Shown here: piece by piece, positions 17,493-26,231 of the stretch
Position numbering within the stretch: position 1 is the first letter of the stretch
Layout of the letters: each line of letters begins with the position of its first letter
Assembly (NCBI GenBank): GCA_019637295.1
Contig: JAHBVX010000015.1
Location: 81,355-145,354, forward strand
Length of the DNA: 64,000 bases
Origin: Polyangiaceae bacterium
GTDB lineage: Bacteria > Myxococcota_A > Polyangia > Polyangiales > Polyangiaceae
Direction of reading: 5' to 3'
The notes under the pieces: model-generated
The model's input: only the letters and a program-made list of their open reading frames with translations
The model's database searches: none
What the model was told of the DNA's origin: nothing
Translations under genes and position numbers: made by a program

Positions 17493-18503
17493 ATGTCGAG
17501 TACCGCGAGCGTCTCAGGGCCGGCGCGTCGTCCCGAGCCCGGCGCCGACCCCGCCGCAACCCTCCGCTCCACCACCCGCGTCGCCCGGCCTGCCATCGCC
17601 GCCGGCGTGGCGCGCGCCAAGCTGCCGCCCGCCGTCGAGCTGCTCGCGAAGCGACCCGACGCGTCGCAGCTCGGCCGGCGGCTCGATGCCTTCCTCGAGG
17701 CGTCGCACCCCACGTTCTCGGTGGACGGCGAGTCGGTCCGCGTGCCGCTGCACTTCACCTCGCTGTACGGCGACGGAGGCAGGCGCATGACGCTGGCGCT
17801 CGCCGAGATCAAGACGCTGCTCGGTCCGCAGCGCTTCGCCCAGTTGGCGACGGACGTCACCTCGGCGCTGAGCACCCGCGGTCAGCCCGCGCAGATCCAG
17901 CGCACGGTGCAGGCGCTGATCGACGCGGGGGCCCTCGCGCGCTACCCCGGGGTGGAGCCCCAGGCAGCCGTGCGCAAGCTGATGTTCGAGCTGCGCATTG
18001 GCCTCGACTGCATGGGCTACACCTTGGCCGCCGCTCAGTACGCGCGCGGCGTGGGCGACAAGTCGGCTCCCGCGAGCAGCTTGGGAGTGACGGATCGCTT
18101 CCGCTTCAATTTCGCCCAGGCTCTCGCGCGCGTGTCGCCGTCCTCCACGCAGCCGGGGGATGTACTGCACCTGCCGGTCGAGGACGGCATGCGCGAGCAC
18201 AACGTAGTCGTGCGGGCCAATCAGGTCGTGCGAGTCGCTCCTGGCGAGACGGTGACCGCAGCCAAGCGCGAGGTCCCAGCGAGCTTCGTGGCAGCCGCCA
18301 GAGAGCTGCGCGTGTTCACGGTTGACTCGTCCTGGGGCGGCGGGGCTCGCGGTGACTTCGGCGGCGCCGAGCGCCGAACCTGGGTGTTCAACCCCGAGAC
18401 TCAGCGCTGGGGCAGCTGGACGGCGACGGGTCGGTTCGAGCAGGGGCCGGCGCCCGGCGGTCACTCCATGCTCGTCGCGCTCCGTCCGGCGGGCGAACGG
18501 TGA
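17493..18503 (+). CDS. hypothetical protein with a possible Cys-His active site
   Basis: 336 aa, no signal peptide; basic/Pro-rich first 45 residues. The core has 'LRIGLDCMGYTLAAAQYA' (Cys at about 174) and, about 55 residues later, 'EDGMREHNVVVRANQV' (His at about 232). The arrangement recalls papain-like NlpC/P60 or CHAP hydrolases, where a Cys starts a helix and a His starts a strand. No named family is recognised. The stop overlaps the GTG start of the next gene by 4 bp, so the two are coupled. Confidence 0.65.
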   Translation: MSSTASVSGPARRPEPGADPAATLRSTTRVARPAIAAGVARAKLPPAVELLAKRPDASQLGRRLDAFLEASHPTFSVDGESVRVPLHFTSLYGDGGRRMTLALAEIKTLLGPQRFAQLATDVTSALSTRGQPAQIQRTVQALIDAGALARYPGVEPQAAVRKLMFELRIGLDCMGYTLAAAQYARGVGDKSAPASSLGVTDRFRFNFAQALARVSPSSTQPGDVLHLPVEDGMREHNVVVRANQVVRVAPGETVTAAKREVPASFVAAARELRVFTVDSSWGGGARGDFGGAERRTWVFNPETQRWGSWTATGRFEQGPAPGGHSMLVALRPAGER

Positions 18504-19831
18504 AGTCGGCACGCTCGGGTCGCCGAGCCCTGACGGCCCCATGTTGGTTCGGCGCGGTCACGGCGTTGGTCGTCACGGCGCTCGCGGCGCATCGCTACCA
18601 TCACGCGGAGCTGTCGCGCGCGGCGCGCGCTTCTTCCGCGCTGTGCCCGCCTCAGGCTGCCCAGTCCGACCCGGGCCCGATGGCGCCCATCGCGCCCGCG
18701 CACCCGGATGACGCACCCGGCGCTCCCACCTTCGTGCTCGACAAGAGCGATCCCGCGTCGCTGCCCCCCTTCGCGGAGCCCCTCGAGCCGGCGCCCCCGC
18801 GGGAGCCCACCCCGCCCCCGGCGCCGGTCCGTGGTCCGCGTCCCTCGCACGAGCAGGGCGCGCTCGCGGTGGCCAAGGGTGTCGCCGTGAAGCACTCCTT
18901 CGCGCCGAGCGTGCAGCCGGGCGCGGTCGCGATGTGGCCGCGCTCGACGCTCAGCTTCGTGGTGGCGCAGCACACCCTGCGCGACCGCGCACGCCACTGG
19001 CTGGTGGAGGTAGGCGCCGAGGGCACGGTGCTACGCACCGCGCACTGGCCGGAGCCCCTCCGGGCCGAAGGCGTGGACGTGTCGAACGACGACTCGGTGC
19101 TCGCCGTCGGCGTGGGCTCCGACGGCGTCGCCCGGCTGTTCATCTACGACGCGTCGCTGCGCTTGCGGCACCAGCGACGCGTCGCCTCCGCCATCGCGGG
19201 CGCTACGGTCAAGGCGCTCGGCTCCCTCGCGGTCGTCGTCTCGAGTGACGGGGACAGCTCCACGCTCAGCGCGTTCGATGTGCGCAGCGGAAAGCAAGTC
19301 GCAGCGCGAGTGTACCCAGCCCGTTTCGCGCTCGACCGCGGCGTGGATACCGACGCGGAGCACCTGTACGCTGCGACCTACGGCCCGCTGCGCGAGGTGG
19401 TCCAGTTCGACGCGGGTCTGGTGCCGGTGCGTCGCCACGGACACCACGCTCCCCAGGACGATGTGGGCAACTTCGCGCGCGGGGAGCCGATGGTGCTCGC
19501 GTGGAGTCGGGTCGCGGCGTTTCCCGAGGCCGTCTTCGTCTTCGACCGCGAAATGCAGGTCGAGGCGCGCCTCCCGGCGGACCCGCAGCTCGGGGAGCCA
19601 TGGGCCCGGAACATGAGCGGACGCGTGCTCACGGCTCGAGGCTTTGGTGCCGCGGAGCTCGGTCAGCCCCTCACGGAGCAAGTTCGCTTCGACACGCAGG
19701 AGCTAGTGGACAGCGCGGGGCTGCGTCACGTCGCCAATGAGCCCGTCGCCGCGTTCAGCTGGGTACACGAGTTCTTCCTGCTCACCCGCACCCCGTGCCT
19801 GCGCATCACGTCGGTGCGCTACCCGGAGTGA
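18500..19831 (+). CDS. membrane-anchored beta-propeller-like protein, unknown function
   Basis: 443 aa; the GTG start at 18500 overlaps the previous stop (GTGA). One hydrophobic segment at about 13-31 (signal anchor), then a Pro/Ala/Glu-rich linker to about 115, then repeated strand-turn segments ('DSVLAVGVGSDGVARLFIYD', 'VVVSSDGDSSTLSAFDVRSG') of a propeller type. Probably periplasmic, working with the coupled Cys/His protein. It converges with the YkgJ gene 12 bp away. Confidence 0.7.
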   Translation: MKSARSGRRALTAPCWFGAVTALVVTALAAHRYHHAELSRAARASSALCPPQAAQSDPGPMAPIAPAHPDDAPGAPTFVLDKSDPASLPPFAEPLEPAPPREPTPPPAPVRGPRPSHEQGALAVAKGVAVKHSFAPSVQPGAVAMWPRSTLSFVVAQHTLRDRARHWLVEVGAEGTVLRTAHWPEPLRAEGVDVSNDDSVLAVGVGSDGVARLFIYDASLRLRHQRRVASAIAGATVKALGSLAVVVSSDGDSSTLSAFDVRSGKQVAARVYPARFALDRGVDTDAEHLYAATYGPLREVVQFDAGLVPVRRHGHHAPQDDVGNFARGEPMVLAWSRVAAFPEAVFVFDREMQVEARLPADPQLGEPWARNMSGRVLTARGFGAAELGQPLTEQVRFDTQELVDSAGLRHVANEPVAAFSWVHEFFLLTRTPCLRITSVRYPE

Positions 19832-19843
19832 GTCGTGCTCTGC

Positions 19844-20209
19844 TCACGGCAAGCCCGCCCCGCGCCGAAACTCCAGGCACTGGCGTGAGCCCTTCGCGAA
19901 GACGCGACAGGTCGTGCCGCGGTCGTCGTAGATGCGGCAGGCGTGCTCGCTGCTGTCCGTGCCGAGGTGGACGCAGCTGCCGTCCGGGCGCGTCGCGAAC
20001 GCCACCGCGCCGAAGTGCCCGGGCTGAGTGGCCCGGGCCAGATCTGCGCGGCCTGCGCGACTCCAGCGCGCCAGATCCTCCGGCGGGATCAAGATGCGGC
20101 CGTCGCTGCCCTCGCGACAACACGCGCCGCAGGTCAGACAGTCGAGCGTCGCGGGCTCTCGCAGGATGGGGCCGCCGCGGGCGTCTTCGTCGCTGACCGG
20201 CGCACTCAT
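19844..20209 (-). CDS. YkgJ-family cysteine cluster protein
   Basis: 121 aa. 'LDCLTCGACCREG' near residue 24 plus later cysteines ('GSCVHLG', 'HACRIYDDRGTTCRVF', 'QCLEF') give the YkgJ/UPF0153 pattern, thought to bind zinc or an Fe-S centre. The function is not established. It is 10 bp downstream of a lipoprotein gene on the same strand. A second, longer YkgJ paralogue lies at 25581. Confidence 0.85.
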   Translation of the reverse strand: MSAPVSDEDARGGPILREPATLDCLTCGACCREGSDGRILIPPEDLARWSRAGRADLARATQPGHFGAVAFATRPDGSCVHLGTDSSEHACRIYDDRGTTCRVFAKGSRQCLEFRRGAGLP

Positions 20210-20219
20210 CCCTTGGCGC

Positions 20220-20726
20220 TCACGAGTTGCGCAGGTACCAGCGCCCGTCGATGCGGGCGAAGCGGATCGTCTTGCCGCGCGGCGTTTCGAACGTGGCTTC
20301 AGCGCCCCGCTCGTCGAGCCGGGGCGTGGTGTCGCGGATCGACTCCAGCATCTCGAGCAACTGCTGCGGCTTGTCCGAGTCGGCGAACTCCTCGACCAGC
20401 GCGGCGAGCCCGCCCTCCTTCTCGGTGAACCGCGCCAGGTCTTGGGGGTGCACGAGCTCTTCGATGAGCGTCCGGTAGTCCCTCTGGCGCAGCATTCGGA
20501 TCGCCTCGTCGATGGTGCCCGAGAGCGTGTCGCGGGATGCGCGGTCGGCCTCGTTCGGTACGCTGACGACGGGGGCCGACTCGTCGGGAGTAGGAGCCGT
20601 GACCGTGGCCACGGGAGCGCTGGGCTCGCTGCGCCTGCCGCCAGGCGATGGAGACGTAGCGCACCCCGCGACGACGAGCGCTACGCCGAGCTTCCCCAGG
20701 CTGGAGCTTCCCGTCGCGCACGCCAC
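20220..20726 (-). CDS. small lipoprotein, unknown function
   Basis: 168 aa from the GTG at 20726, chosen because it directly precedes a signal peptide with lipobox (VVAGC-A). The frame runs on upstream, but that part is the shadow of the divergent WG-repeat gene. After a Pro/Ser-rich linker the mature domain (about 65-168) is helical with 'EAIRMLRQRDYRTLIEELVH' and ends 'IRFARIDGRWYLRN', a form common in small periplasmic ligand or scaffold domains. Operon with the downstream YkgJ gene. Confidence 0.7.
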   Translation of the reverse strand: MACATGSSSLGKLGVALVVAGCATSPSPGGRRSEPSAPVATVTAPTPDESAPVVSVPNEADRASRDTLSGTIDEAIRMLRQRDYRTLIEELVHPQDLARFTEKEGGLAALVEEFADSDKPQQLLEMLESIRDTTPRLDERGAEATFETPRGKTIRFARIDGRWYLRNS

Positions 20727-20799
20727 CGCCGACTCATAGCACGTCGCGGCGACGCCGGGCACGCGGCGTGATAGAACCGCCGCTCGTCGGGAGATCGCC

Positions 20800-21912
20800 G
20801 TGCACCGCCTGGCTCGAGTCGTCGTTGCAGTGTTCGTCGTAGTGGCCCTGCTCGCGTGCAAGCGGTTCAGCGCCAAGGGGCGCGAGCCCGCGGCCCACCT
20901 CGGTCGGGTGAAGGTGGGGGGCAAGTGGGGCGTCATCGACGGCAGCGGCGCCACGCTGATCCCGCCTCAGTTCGACTTCATCGCCGACTTCGAGGAAGGC
21001 CTGGCGGGTGCGCGGGTGGGCGAGGGGGAGGCGGCGCTGTGGGGGTTCGTGAACGAGCGGGGCGAGTGGGTCATCCCCGCTCGCTACCCCAAGACGCGAC
21101 CGTTCTCGGAGGGATTGGCCGCAGTTCGTGATCCGAACTCCAAATTGTGGGGCTTCCTGGACGGCAAGGGAACGTTCCGCATCCCGCCGCGGTTCGAGTT
21201 CGCCCTCAGCTTCAGCGAGGGCTTGGCGCCCGCCAAGGAGCCAAACAAGAGCTGGGGCTACATCGACAAGTCCGGGAGCTACGCGATCGCGCCCCGTTAT
21301 TGGGACGCGCACCGCCACAGCGAGGGGTTGGCGGCGGTGCAGTCGGACAGCTGGAGCTTCATCGATCGCAGTGGCAAGACCGTGTTTGGCGGTCGGTACA
21401 CCAGCGCCGGGAGGTTCCGCGAGGGTCGCGCGGCGGTCTGGATCGCGGCCGGTGGGCGGCTCGGAACCGCGGTGCGACGGTACTGCTACTTCGTCGACAA
21501 GAACGGCAAGCCACCTCACACCTTCAGCGATCAGGCGGACGGCTGCGGGGAGCTCGAGGCGGGGCGCGCGCCCGCGTCCGTGAAGAGTGGGGGCCAACTG
21601 CTCTGGGGCTTCATGGACGCGGAGGGCGACTTCGCCATCAAGGCGCAGTTTCGCAAGGTGCGCCGCTTCAGCGATGGGCTGTGCGCCGTACAGGATCACA
21701 AGTCCGGCGCGTGGGGCTTCATCGGGTTCGACGGCGCGTACGTGCTGCGCCCCGAGTACGAGGCCGCCGACGACTTCGTCGATGGCATCGCGCCCGTCAA
21801 GCGAGAGGGAAGCTGGGTGTACATCGACAAGCGCGGCGAGGTCGCGCTGCCCACCCGCTATCAGGACGCCATGCCCATGGTTAGCCGCAAGGCGGCGGGC
21901 CTCCCACTGTGA
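20800..21912 (+). CDS. WG-repeat lipoprotein
   Basis: 370 aa, GTG start. Signal with lipobox (ALLAC-K). The mature protein consists of about seven WG (KWG) repeats of the form 'WGFID..G...I.P.F......FSEGLA.V', for example 'KWGVIDGSGATLIPPQFDFI', 'LWGFLDGKGTFRIPPRFEFA' and 'AWGFIGFDGAYVLRPEYEAA'. One repeat near residues 215-265 has an insertion with two cysteines. WG repeats build beta-rich solenoid or propeller surfaces; role unknown. Divergent from the small lipoprotein with a 73-bp gap. Confidence 0.88.
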   Translation: MHRLARVVVAVFVVVALLACKRFSAKGREPAAHLGRVKVGGKWGVIDGSGATLIPPQFDFIADFEEGLAGARVGEGEAALWGFVNERGEWVIPARYPKTRPFSEGLAAVRDPNSKLWGFLDGKGTFRIPPRFEFALSFSEGLAPAKEPNKSWGYIDKSGSYAIAPRYWDAHRHSEGLAAVQSDSWSFIDRSGKTVFGGRYTSAGRFREGRAAVWIAAGGRLGTAVRRYCYFVDKNGKPPHTFSDQADGCGELEAGRAPASVKSGGQLLWGFMDAEGDFAIKAQFRKVRRFSDGLCAVQDHKSGAWGFIGFDGAYVLRPEYEAADDFVDGIAPVKREGSWVYIDKRGEVALPTRYQDAMPMVSRKAAGLPL

Positions 21913-21918
21913 CCGAGC

Positions 21919-23529
21919 TCACCTCGACCGGATAGCCGCGCGACGCCTGCGCGCGAGCAGGAGGGCGCCGAGCAGCAGCCAGGCCGGGTGACGCTCGCGC
22001 GTCGAGCTGACGCGGCAGCCGCAGCCGCCGTCGTCGTCGCCCGAGCTGGCGGCCGCGCCACTGCCGCCGGAGCCGCCGCCGCTGCTCGCCGCGCCCGTGC
22101 CCGTTGCGCCGCCCGACGTGGAGCCTGCGAGCCCGCCGCCAGCGACGCCACCACTGGCTGCGCCGCCGCTGCCGGGACCCTGGCCGCCGCTCCCGGCCCC
22201 ACCGCTCGCGCCGCCGGACTTCAGCGTGCTGTCGGGGGACCAGCCCGGGTTCTGCCCTTCGCCGTGGTAGGCGCCGCGGAAGGTTCCGTCCTTCAGCGTC
22301 CCGTTGAAGTCGCGATCGTGGTCGCTGCCGGAGCTCACGGGCGACAGATCGATGGCGCTGCCCTTCAGCCCGCCGCCGGCCTTGGGAAAGAAGTCCATCT
22401 GCCCGAGCACCGTGCTCGGCGCGCCCACGTAGTTGCCGGCGTTCGCGACGCTGTCGGTGACGTTGTCCGTCTGGCCCGTCACCGTGGCGTTGAAGGGGCT
22501 CGGGGAGAAGATGGCGTTGCCCCGCACGAAGCTCGCGCCCGAGGGCGCGCTGCCGAAGGAGATGCCCGTCTGGGTGGCGTAGATCGTGTTGTTGTACACC
22601 AGCGCGTCGATCACGGTCTTGCCGTCGTGGTTGGCGAGCCGGATCGCGGCGTGCGCGGAGTCCACCAGCACGTTGTCGTGGATGTGCAGCCGCCCGTTGC
22701 CCTGAAAGAGCGCGTCCCCCGGGTTGTGAAAGAAGAAGTTGCCGTAGATCTCGGCGCGATCGCCGGAGCCTGGCCCACTGCTGGGTGGTCCGTCCACGAG
22801 CACGTTGGGGCGCGCGCCGTCGGGGCTCGGCTTGTCGTTCTTGATGAACACGTTGTGACGGATGATGGCGACCCGGTCGTCCGTGGGGACGCTGGGCACG
22901 TCCGCCTGCTGGCGATGCAGCTGGTACTTGATCTGCATGTTGTAGCCCAGCGTGTCCGCGAACAAGTTGTGCTCGATGAGGCCGCCGATGAACGCGCGCG
23001 TGCCGTCGCTGTTGCCGAAGTAGGCCCCGGTGCCCGCCCCCGCGATCACGTTGCCGCGCACGATCCAGTCCCAGGCGACGATCTTGGTGCTGATGCCGAC
23101 GGTCTGCTGGCTGTTATCGTGTCCCGTGATCCTGCAGCCCTCGATGGTGATGTGGTGAGCCCAGTCGGTGGCTTGCCCGCCCGCCTTGATGGCGTCCACC
23201 GGGACGCCCTGACCGTCGAGCACCAGGTTGCGAATGGTGACGAAGCTCGCGCGCCGGATGTCGATGGTGTTCTTGCCGCTCTTGGCCAGAAACCGGGCGG
23301 GCGCGCCGCTGGCTGGTCCCTCGATCACGATCGGACTGCCGGGCGCGCCGTTCAGGTCGAACAGGTTCATCCCGTTCAGGTAGTCGCCACCGGCGAGCGC
23401 GAGGGTGTCGCCGGGCTGCAGCGTCGCCAGCTTCTGCTGATAGTCCGCCGGCGTAGCCGGTACGGTCTCCGCGAGCGCGGGCGAAGCGGCGAGGCAAGAC
23501 GCGAGCAAGGCAGGCAGAGCGCGGCGCAT
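21919..23529 (-). CDS. right-handed parallel beta-helix protein with MYXO-CTERM tail
   Basis: 536 aa. Sec signal (about 1-20, ending LAE). The body has the polysaccharide-lyase/Chondroitinase-B style of parallel beta-helix repeats ('IVIEGPASGAPARFLAKSGK', 'FVTIRNLVLDGQGV', 'HITIEGCRITGHD', 'IIRHNVFIKND', 'LHIHDNVLVDSA'). Near 440-505 comes a Gly/Ser/Ala linker, then the MYXO-CTERM signature: 'CGCRVSS', a hydrophobic helix (AWLLLGALLLA) and 'RRRR'. The tail is known in myxobacteria to be processed and lipid-modified at the cysteine for surface display. Likely a surface carbohydrate-binding or lyase protein. Last gene of the leftward operon that starts at 26168. Confidence 0.87.
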   Translation of the reverse strand: MRRALPALLASCLAASPALAETVPATPADYQQKLATLQPGDTLALAGGDYLNGMNLFDLNGAPGSPIVIEGPASGAPARFLAKSGKNTIDIRRASFVTIRNLVLDGQGVPVDAIKAGGQATDWAHHITIEGCRITGHDNSQQTVGISTKIVAWDWIVRGNVIAGAGTGAYFGNSDGTRAFIGGLIEHNLFADTLGYNMQIKYQLHRQQADVPSVPTDDRVAIIRHNVFIKNDKPSPDGARPNVLVDGPPSSGPGSGDRAEIYGNFFFHNPGDALFQGNGRLHIHDNVLVDSAHAAIRLANHDGKTVIDALVYNNTIYATQTGISFGSAPSGASFVRGNAIFSPSPFNATVTGQTDNVTDSVANAGNYVGAPSTVLGQMDFFPKAGGGLKGSAIDLSPVSSGSDHDRDFNGTLKDGTFRGAYHGEGQNPGWSPDSTLKSGGASGGAGSGGQGPGSGGAASGGVAGGGLAGSTSGGATGTGAASSGGGSGGSGAAASSGDDDGGCGCRVSSTRERHPAWLLLGALLLARRRRAAIRSR

Positions 23530-23546
23530 GCCCCCATGAAACCGGC

Positions 23547-24332
23547 TCAGCGTGAGGCTGTAAAGTCGGCACCGGCGCCGTCCAGCATTCCCAAGCTCTC
23601 CAGCAGCGCCCGGACCATGGTGAGGTGCTGCTCCACCCGCAGGGGCACGGGTTGCCCGATGCGCGTGGTCTCCAGCACGAGGGTGGGGACACCGAGGACC
23701 TCAGTCGCGGAGCGCGCCAGGCTACCCGCAGGTCCCGGCGAGATCAGCTCGAAGTGGCGCCTGGGGTCGGCGACGGTGGCGTTGACCTGATGGAGCAGCG
23801 TCGCCGCGAGCGGCGCGGTGGTCGCGGTGACCCGCTCGTCCGGCACGAACACCACGGAGCTGCCCATGGTGGCGGGGTCGAGGCGATGAACGCCCCAGCC
23901 CTCGTGCAGATCGAGCAGCACGTGTGGTCGAGTGCGCGTCACGAGCGACCACAGCTGCCGCGCGTGCGGGCTCTTGGGCTCGTCGCCCGCCCGCGTGGGG
24001 AAGTTGCGGTTCAGATCGGCGAAGCGCTCTCCGGGCAGCAGCCGGCTTCGGCGCGCGAGCGCGCGCGGGTTGGCGCGGGGTACGGTGACGAGGGTGCCGC
24101 GACGCAGCTGCCAGTGCCGCACTCGCTCCGCCGCCAGCGGCGGCGCGGGCTCGTCGCCGTGGATGCCCGCGACGACCAGGATGGTGGGACCGCCCCGCGG
24201 GCCGCGGGTCTCGAAGTAGGGCGTCTCGTCGCCAGTGCCGGCGGAGAGCGTGTGCCGTGGCGTCTGTTCGCTGGCCGTGGCCGCGCCGGACCAACAAACG
24301 AAGAATGCCGTGAAGGCGATGAGGTGCTTCAT
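23547..24332 (-). CDS. exported M14-type zinc carboxypeptidase / succinylglutamate-desuccinylase-like protein
   Basis: 261 aa. Signal peptide about 1-21 (ATAS). Zinc-site motifs: 'VAGIHGDEPAP' (HxxE), 'DLNRNFPTRAGDEPKS' (substrate-side Asn-Arg) and 'LLDLHEGWG' (third His), then 'TLVLETTRIG' carrying the catalytic Glu. This is the AstE/AspA and M14 carboxypeptidase family, which cleaves amide bonds next to a C-terminal carboxylate. The export signal suggests it acts in the periplasm. The ATG at 24332 overlaps the stop of the PLP-enzyme gene by 4 bp. Confidence 0.85.
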   Translation of the reverse strand: MKHLIAFTAFFVCWSGAATASEQTPRHTLSAGTGDETPYFETRGPRGGPTILVVAGIHGDEPAPPLAAERVRHWQLRRGTLVTVPRANPRALARRSRLLPGERFADLNRNFPTRAGDEPKSPHARQLWSLVTRTRPHVLLDLHEGWGVHRLDPATMGSSVVFVPDERVTATTAPLAATLLHQVNATVADPRRHFELISPGPAGSLARSATEVLGVPTLVLETTRIGQPVPLRVEQHLTMVRALLESLGMLDGAGADFTASR

Positions 24333-25552
24333 TTCGTGCGCCCGGCGCGCGGGAAGTAGGCATGGAACGCGCGCGGCAACGACGCCGGATCGACGCCATC
24401 GCCGCGCGGCGCGGCGGAGGAGTGCGTGTTCCAGAACAGGTGGACGGCGTCGGGGTGGAGCGGGGCGCGCACCCGCAGCGCGGCGAACGACTTGCCGGTG
24501 TACACGGGCTCGAGCGCGTGATCGAGGTGCGCGGCGTACTCGGTCATGGCGCGCTTGGCCGAGTCCGTCGGCGCCGCGTAGCCAGCGCCCAGGAAGCGGC
24601 CCTCTATTTCGAAGCGCGCGTCGTCGAAGCGGACGAGCGGGAAGCTCGGCTCCGCGTCGCGCAAGAAGCGAACCGTGGCGTCGAACAACGCGACGGCCGC
24701 GGCGCGAGTCGAGGTGGGCACGCTCGACACGCGCACCGCGATGATGCGCCCGGGCAAGCCCGAGGCGAGCGCACCCACGAGCAGGCCGATGGCGCTGCCC
24801 ATGGTGCCGAGCGGCAGATAGATGAAATCCGGCGGTGGCAAGAGGCCGCTGTCCACCTGCGCCTTGAGCTCGTAGGCGGCGCTGACGAAGGCCACGTTGC
24901 CGAGGGGTGTCGAGCCGCCGGGTGCGATGAGGTAGGTCGAGCCCTCCGCCAGGAGCCGGCGCGCGAGGGCGTTGGCCGCTGCCATCGAGTGAGCGGCGCG
25001 AAGCTCCGCACCCAGCGCGTGACTCGCGAGCAGGTTGCGGCGGACGTGCTCGGCGGGGCGCTCGGGCACGAGCAGCAGCGTCGCGCTCAGGCCGAGCTCG
25101 GACGCGAACGCCGCGGTCGCGACGGCTTGATTCGAGCCGGCGGCGCCGATGGTCACGATGCGTGTCGCCTCCGCGCGGCGCGCTTCGCCCAGGAGCCACT
25201 CGAGCTTGCGCGCTTTGCCGCCGCCGTACACTGGGCTCGCGAGGTCGTCTCGCTTCACCCACAAGGAGCGGATGCCGAGGCGTGCGGCGAGCGACTTCGA
25301 CTCGACCACGGGCGTGGGCAGCGCACACAAGGACACGTGCGGAAGCGCGCGCGAGAGCTCGGGATGAGCGACGAACAGCGCAGGCGGCTTGGTCGCAGCC
25401 GCGTCGGGCTCGGACGGCGCGGGCGCGAGGGGCGGGGCGTGCTCACCGGCCGGACGCGTCTCGAATCGCGCCGCTGGCGTGGGTGCGGGAGGCAGAGCGG
25501 GGCCGGCGCATGCGAGCGCGAACCCCGAGAGCCACACCGTGCGGGTTGCCAC
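24329..25552 (-). CDS. exported PLP-dependent enzyme, ACC deaminase/D-cysteine desulfhydrase family
   Basis: 407 aa from the GTG at 25552, the first in-frame start ahead of a signal-like segment ('TVWLSGFALACAGPA'). Residues 18-65 are a Pro/Ala-rich linker. The enzyme core (about 75-400) has 'LWVKRDDLASPVYGGGKARK' with the PLP lysine, 'IGAAGSNQAVATAAFASELG', 'GGSTPLGNVAFVSAAYEL' and 'YTGKSFAAL'. The family (ACC deaminase, D-cysteine desulfhydrase, L-cysteate sulfo-lyase) is normally cytoplasmic, so the N-terminal extension is unusual. Alternatively the true start is internal and the extension non-coding, but no good start lies near the core. Coupled to the exported M14 protein. Confidence 0.82.
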   Translation of the reverse strand: MATRTVWLSGFALACAGPALPPAPTPAARFETRPAGEHAPPLAPAPSEPDAAATKPPALFVAHPELSRALPHVSLCALPTPVVESKSLAARLGIRSLWVKRDDLASPVYGGGKARKLEWLLGEARRAEATRIVTIGAAGSNQAVATAAFASELGLSATLLLVPERPAEHVRRNLLASHALGAELRAAHSMAAANALARRLLAEGSTYLIAPGGSTPLGNVAFVSAAYELKAQVDSGLLPPPDFIYLPLGTMGSAIGLLVGALASGLPGRIIAVRVSSVPTSTRAAAVALFDATVRFLRDAEPSFPLVRFDDARFEIEGRFLGAGYAAPTDSAKRAMTEYAAHLDHALEPVYTGKSFAALRVRAPLHPDAVHLFWNTHSSAAPRGDGVDPASLPRAFHAYFPRAGRTK

Positions 25553-25580
25553 CGATCCAAGGCAACGCCAGAGGCCGAGC

Positions 25581-26168
25581 TCACATTCCACGGGACGGTG
25601 AGCCGCTCGCCAGCATGCGCTCGACGAGCGCCCGGGCGCCGTGCAAGCGCTTGCCCAGCACCTGACGGCGTCGCTGCAGGCGGTTCCAGTCGGCGATGGA
25701 GAGGGCGTAGGCGGCGAGCTCCTGTCGCAGCGCCGCGTGGTCGTGGCGGAGCTGGGGTACCGAGACGCGGCCATCCGTGGCGTGGTCGCATTCGAGCCCG
25801 CGCAAGAGCCGCAGTCGTCGCACCCCGCCGCGCCGGCCGAACTCGGCGCTGAGGGGGTAGGCGCGACATGCCCGCGGGCGGTGGGCGTAGGCGCTGCACT
25901 GGTTCGCAGCATCGAGGAGCGAGCAGCCCTCGGGCTCGCGACGAAGCGCCATCAACCGGCGCCCGACGTCGAGCAGCGCGAAGGTCTCCGGCTCCCCGGT
26001 CATGTCCACCTCGTCGGGCGCGAGCCACTGCACGAGTACGTCGGGGCGGAGCCCGGTGCCGCTCACGAGCGCGCGCAGATCCGCGGAGGTGAGCGGCACG
26101 ACGGTGGTCTTGCAGCAGTTGCCGCAGCTCGTGCAGCGAAAGTGGAGCAGCGACAGGCCGGAGGCCAT
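25581..26168 (-). CDS. YkgJ-family cysteine cluster protein
   Basis: 195 aa. N-terminal 'FRCTSCGNCCKTTVV' and later cysteines in 'EGCSLLDAANQCSAY' and 'PRACRAYP' form the YkgJ metal-binding pattern (zinc or iron-sulfur). The C-terminal half is helical and basic. First gene of the leftward operon with the exported PLP enzyme (28 bp gap), the M14 protein and the beta-helix protein. The YkgJ family function is unknown. Confidence 0.85.
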   Translation of the reverse strand: MASGLSLLHFRCTSCGNCCKTTVVPLTSADLRALVSGTGLRPDVLVQWLAPDEVDMTGEPETFALLDVGRRLMALRREPEGCSLLDAANQCSAYAHRPRACRAYPLSAEFGRRGGVRRLRLLRGLECDHATDGRVSVPQLRHDHAALRQELAAYALSIADWNRLQRRRQVLGKRLHGARALVERMLASGSPSRGM

Positions 26169-26231
26169 GGCCCCTTCCTAACCGCTGAGGCGCGCCGCGC
26201 ACAAGTGGCCACACTTCTCGGACATGAACCG

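Noticed and set aside
15062..17875. 937-codon minus-strand open frame opposite the PhnD-like and diiron genes
   Set aside because: Composition typical of a GC-rich shadow frame (Arg, Ala, Gln, His) while the plus-strand genes have clear families, ribosome sites and tight spacing.
21988..23790. 600-codon plus-strand open frame
   Set aside because: Antisense to the beta-helix MYXO-CTERM gene, which has a signal peptide, repeats and sorting tail; the plus-strand translation has none of these.
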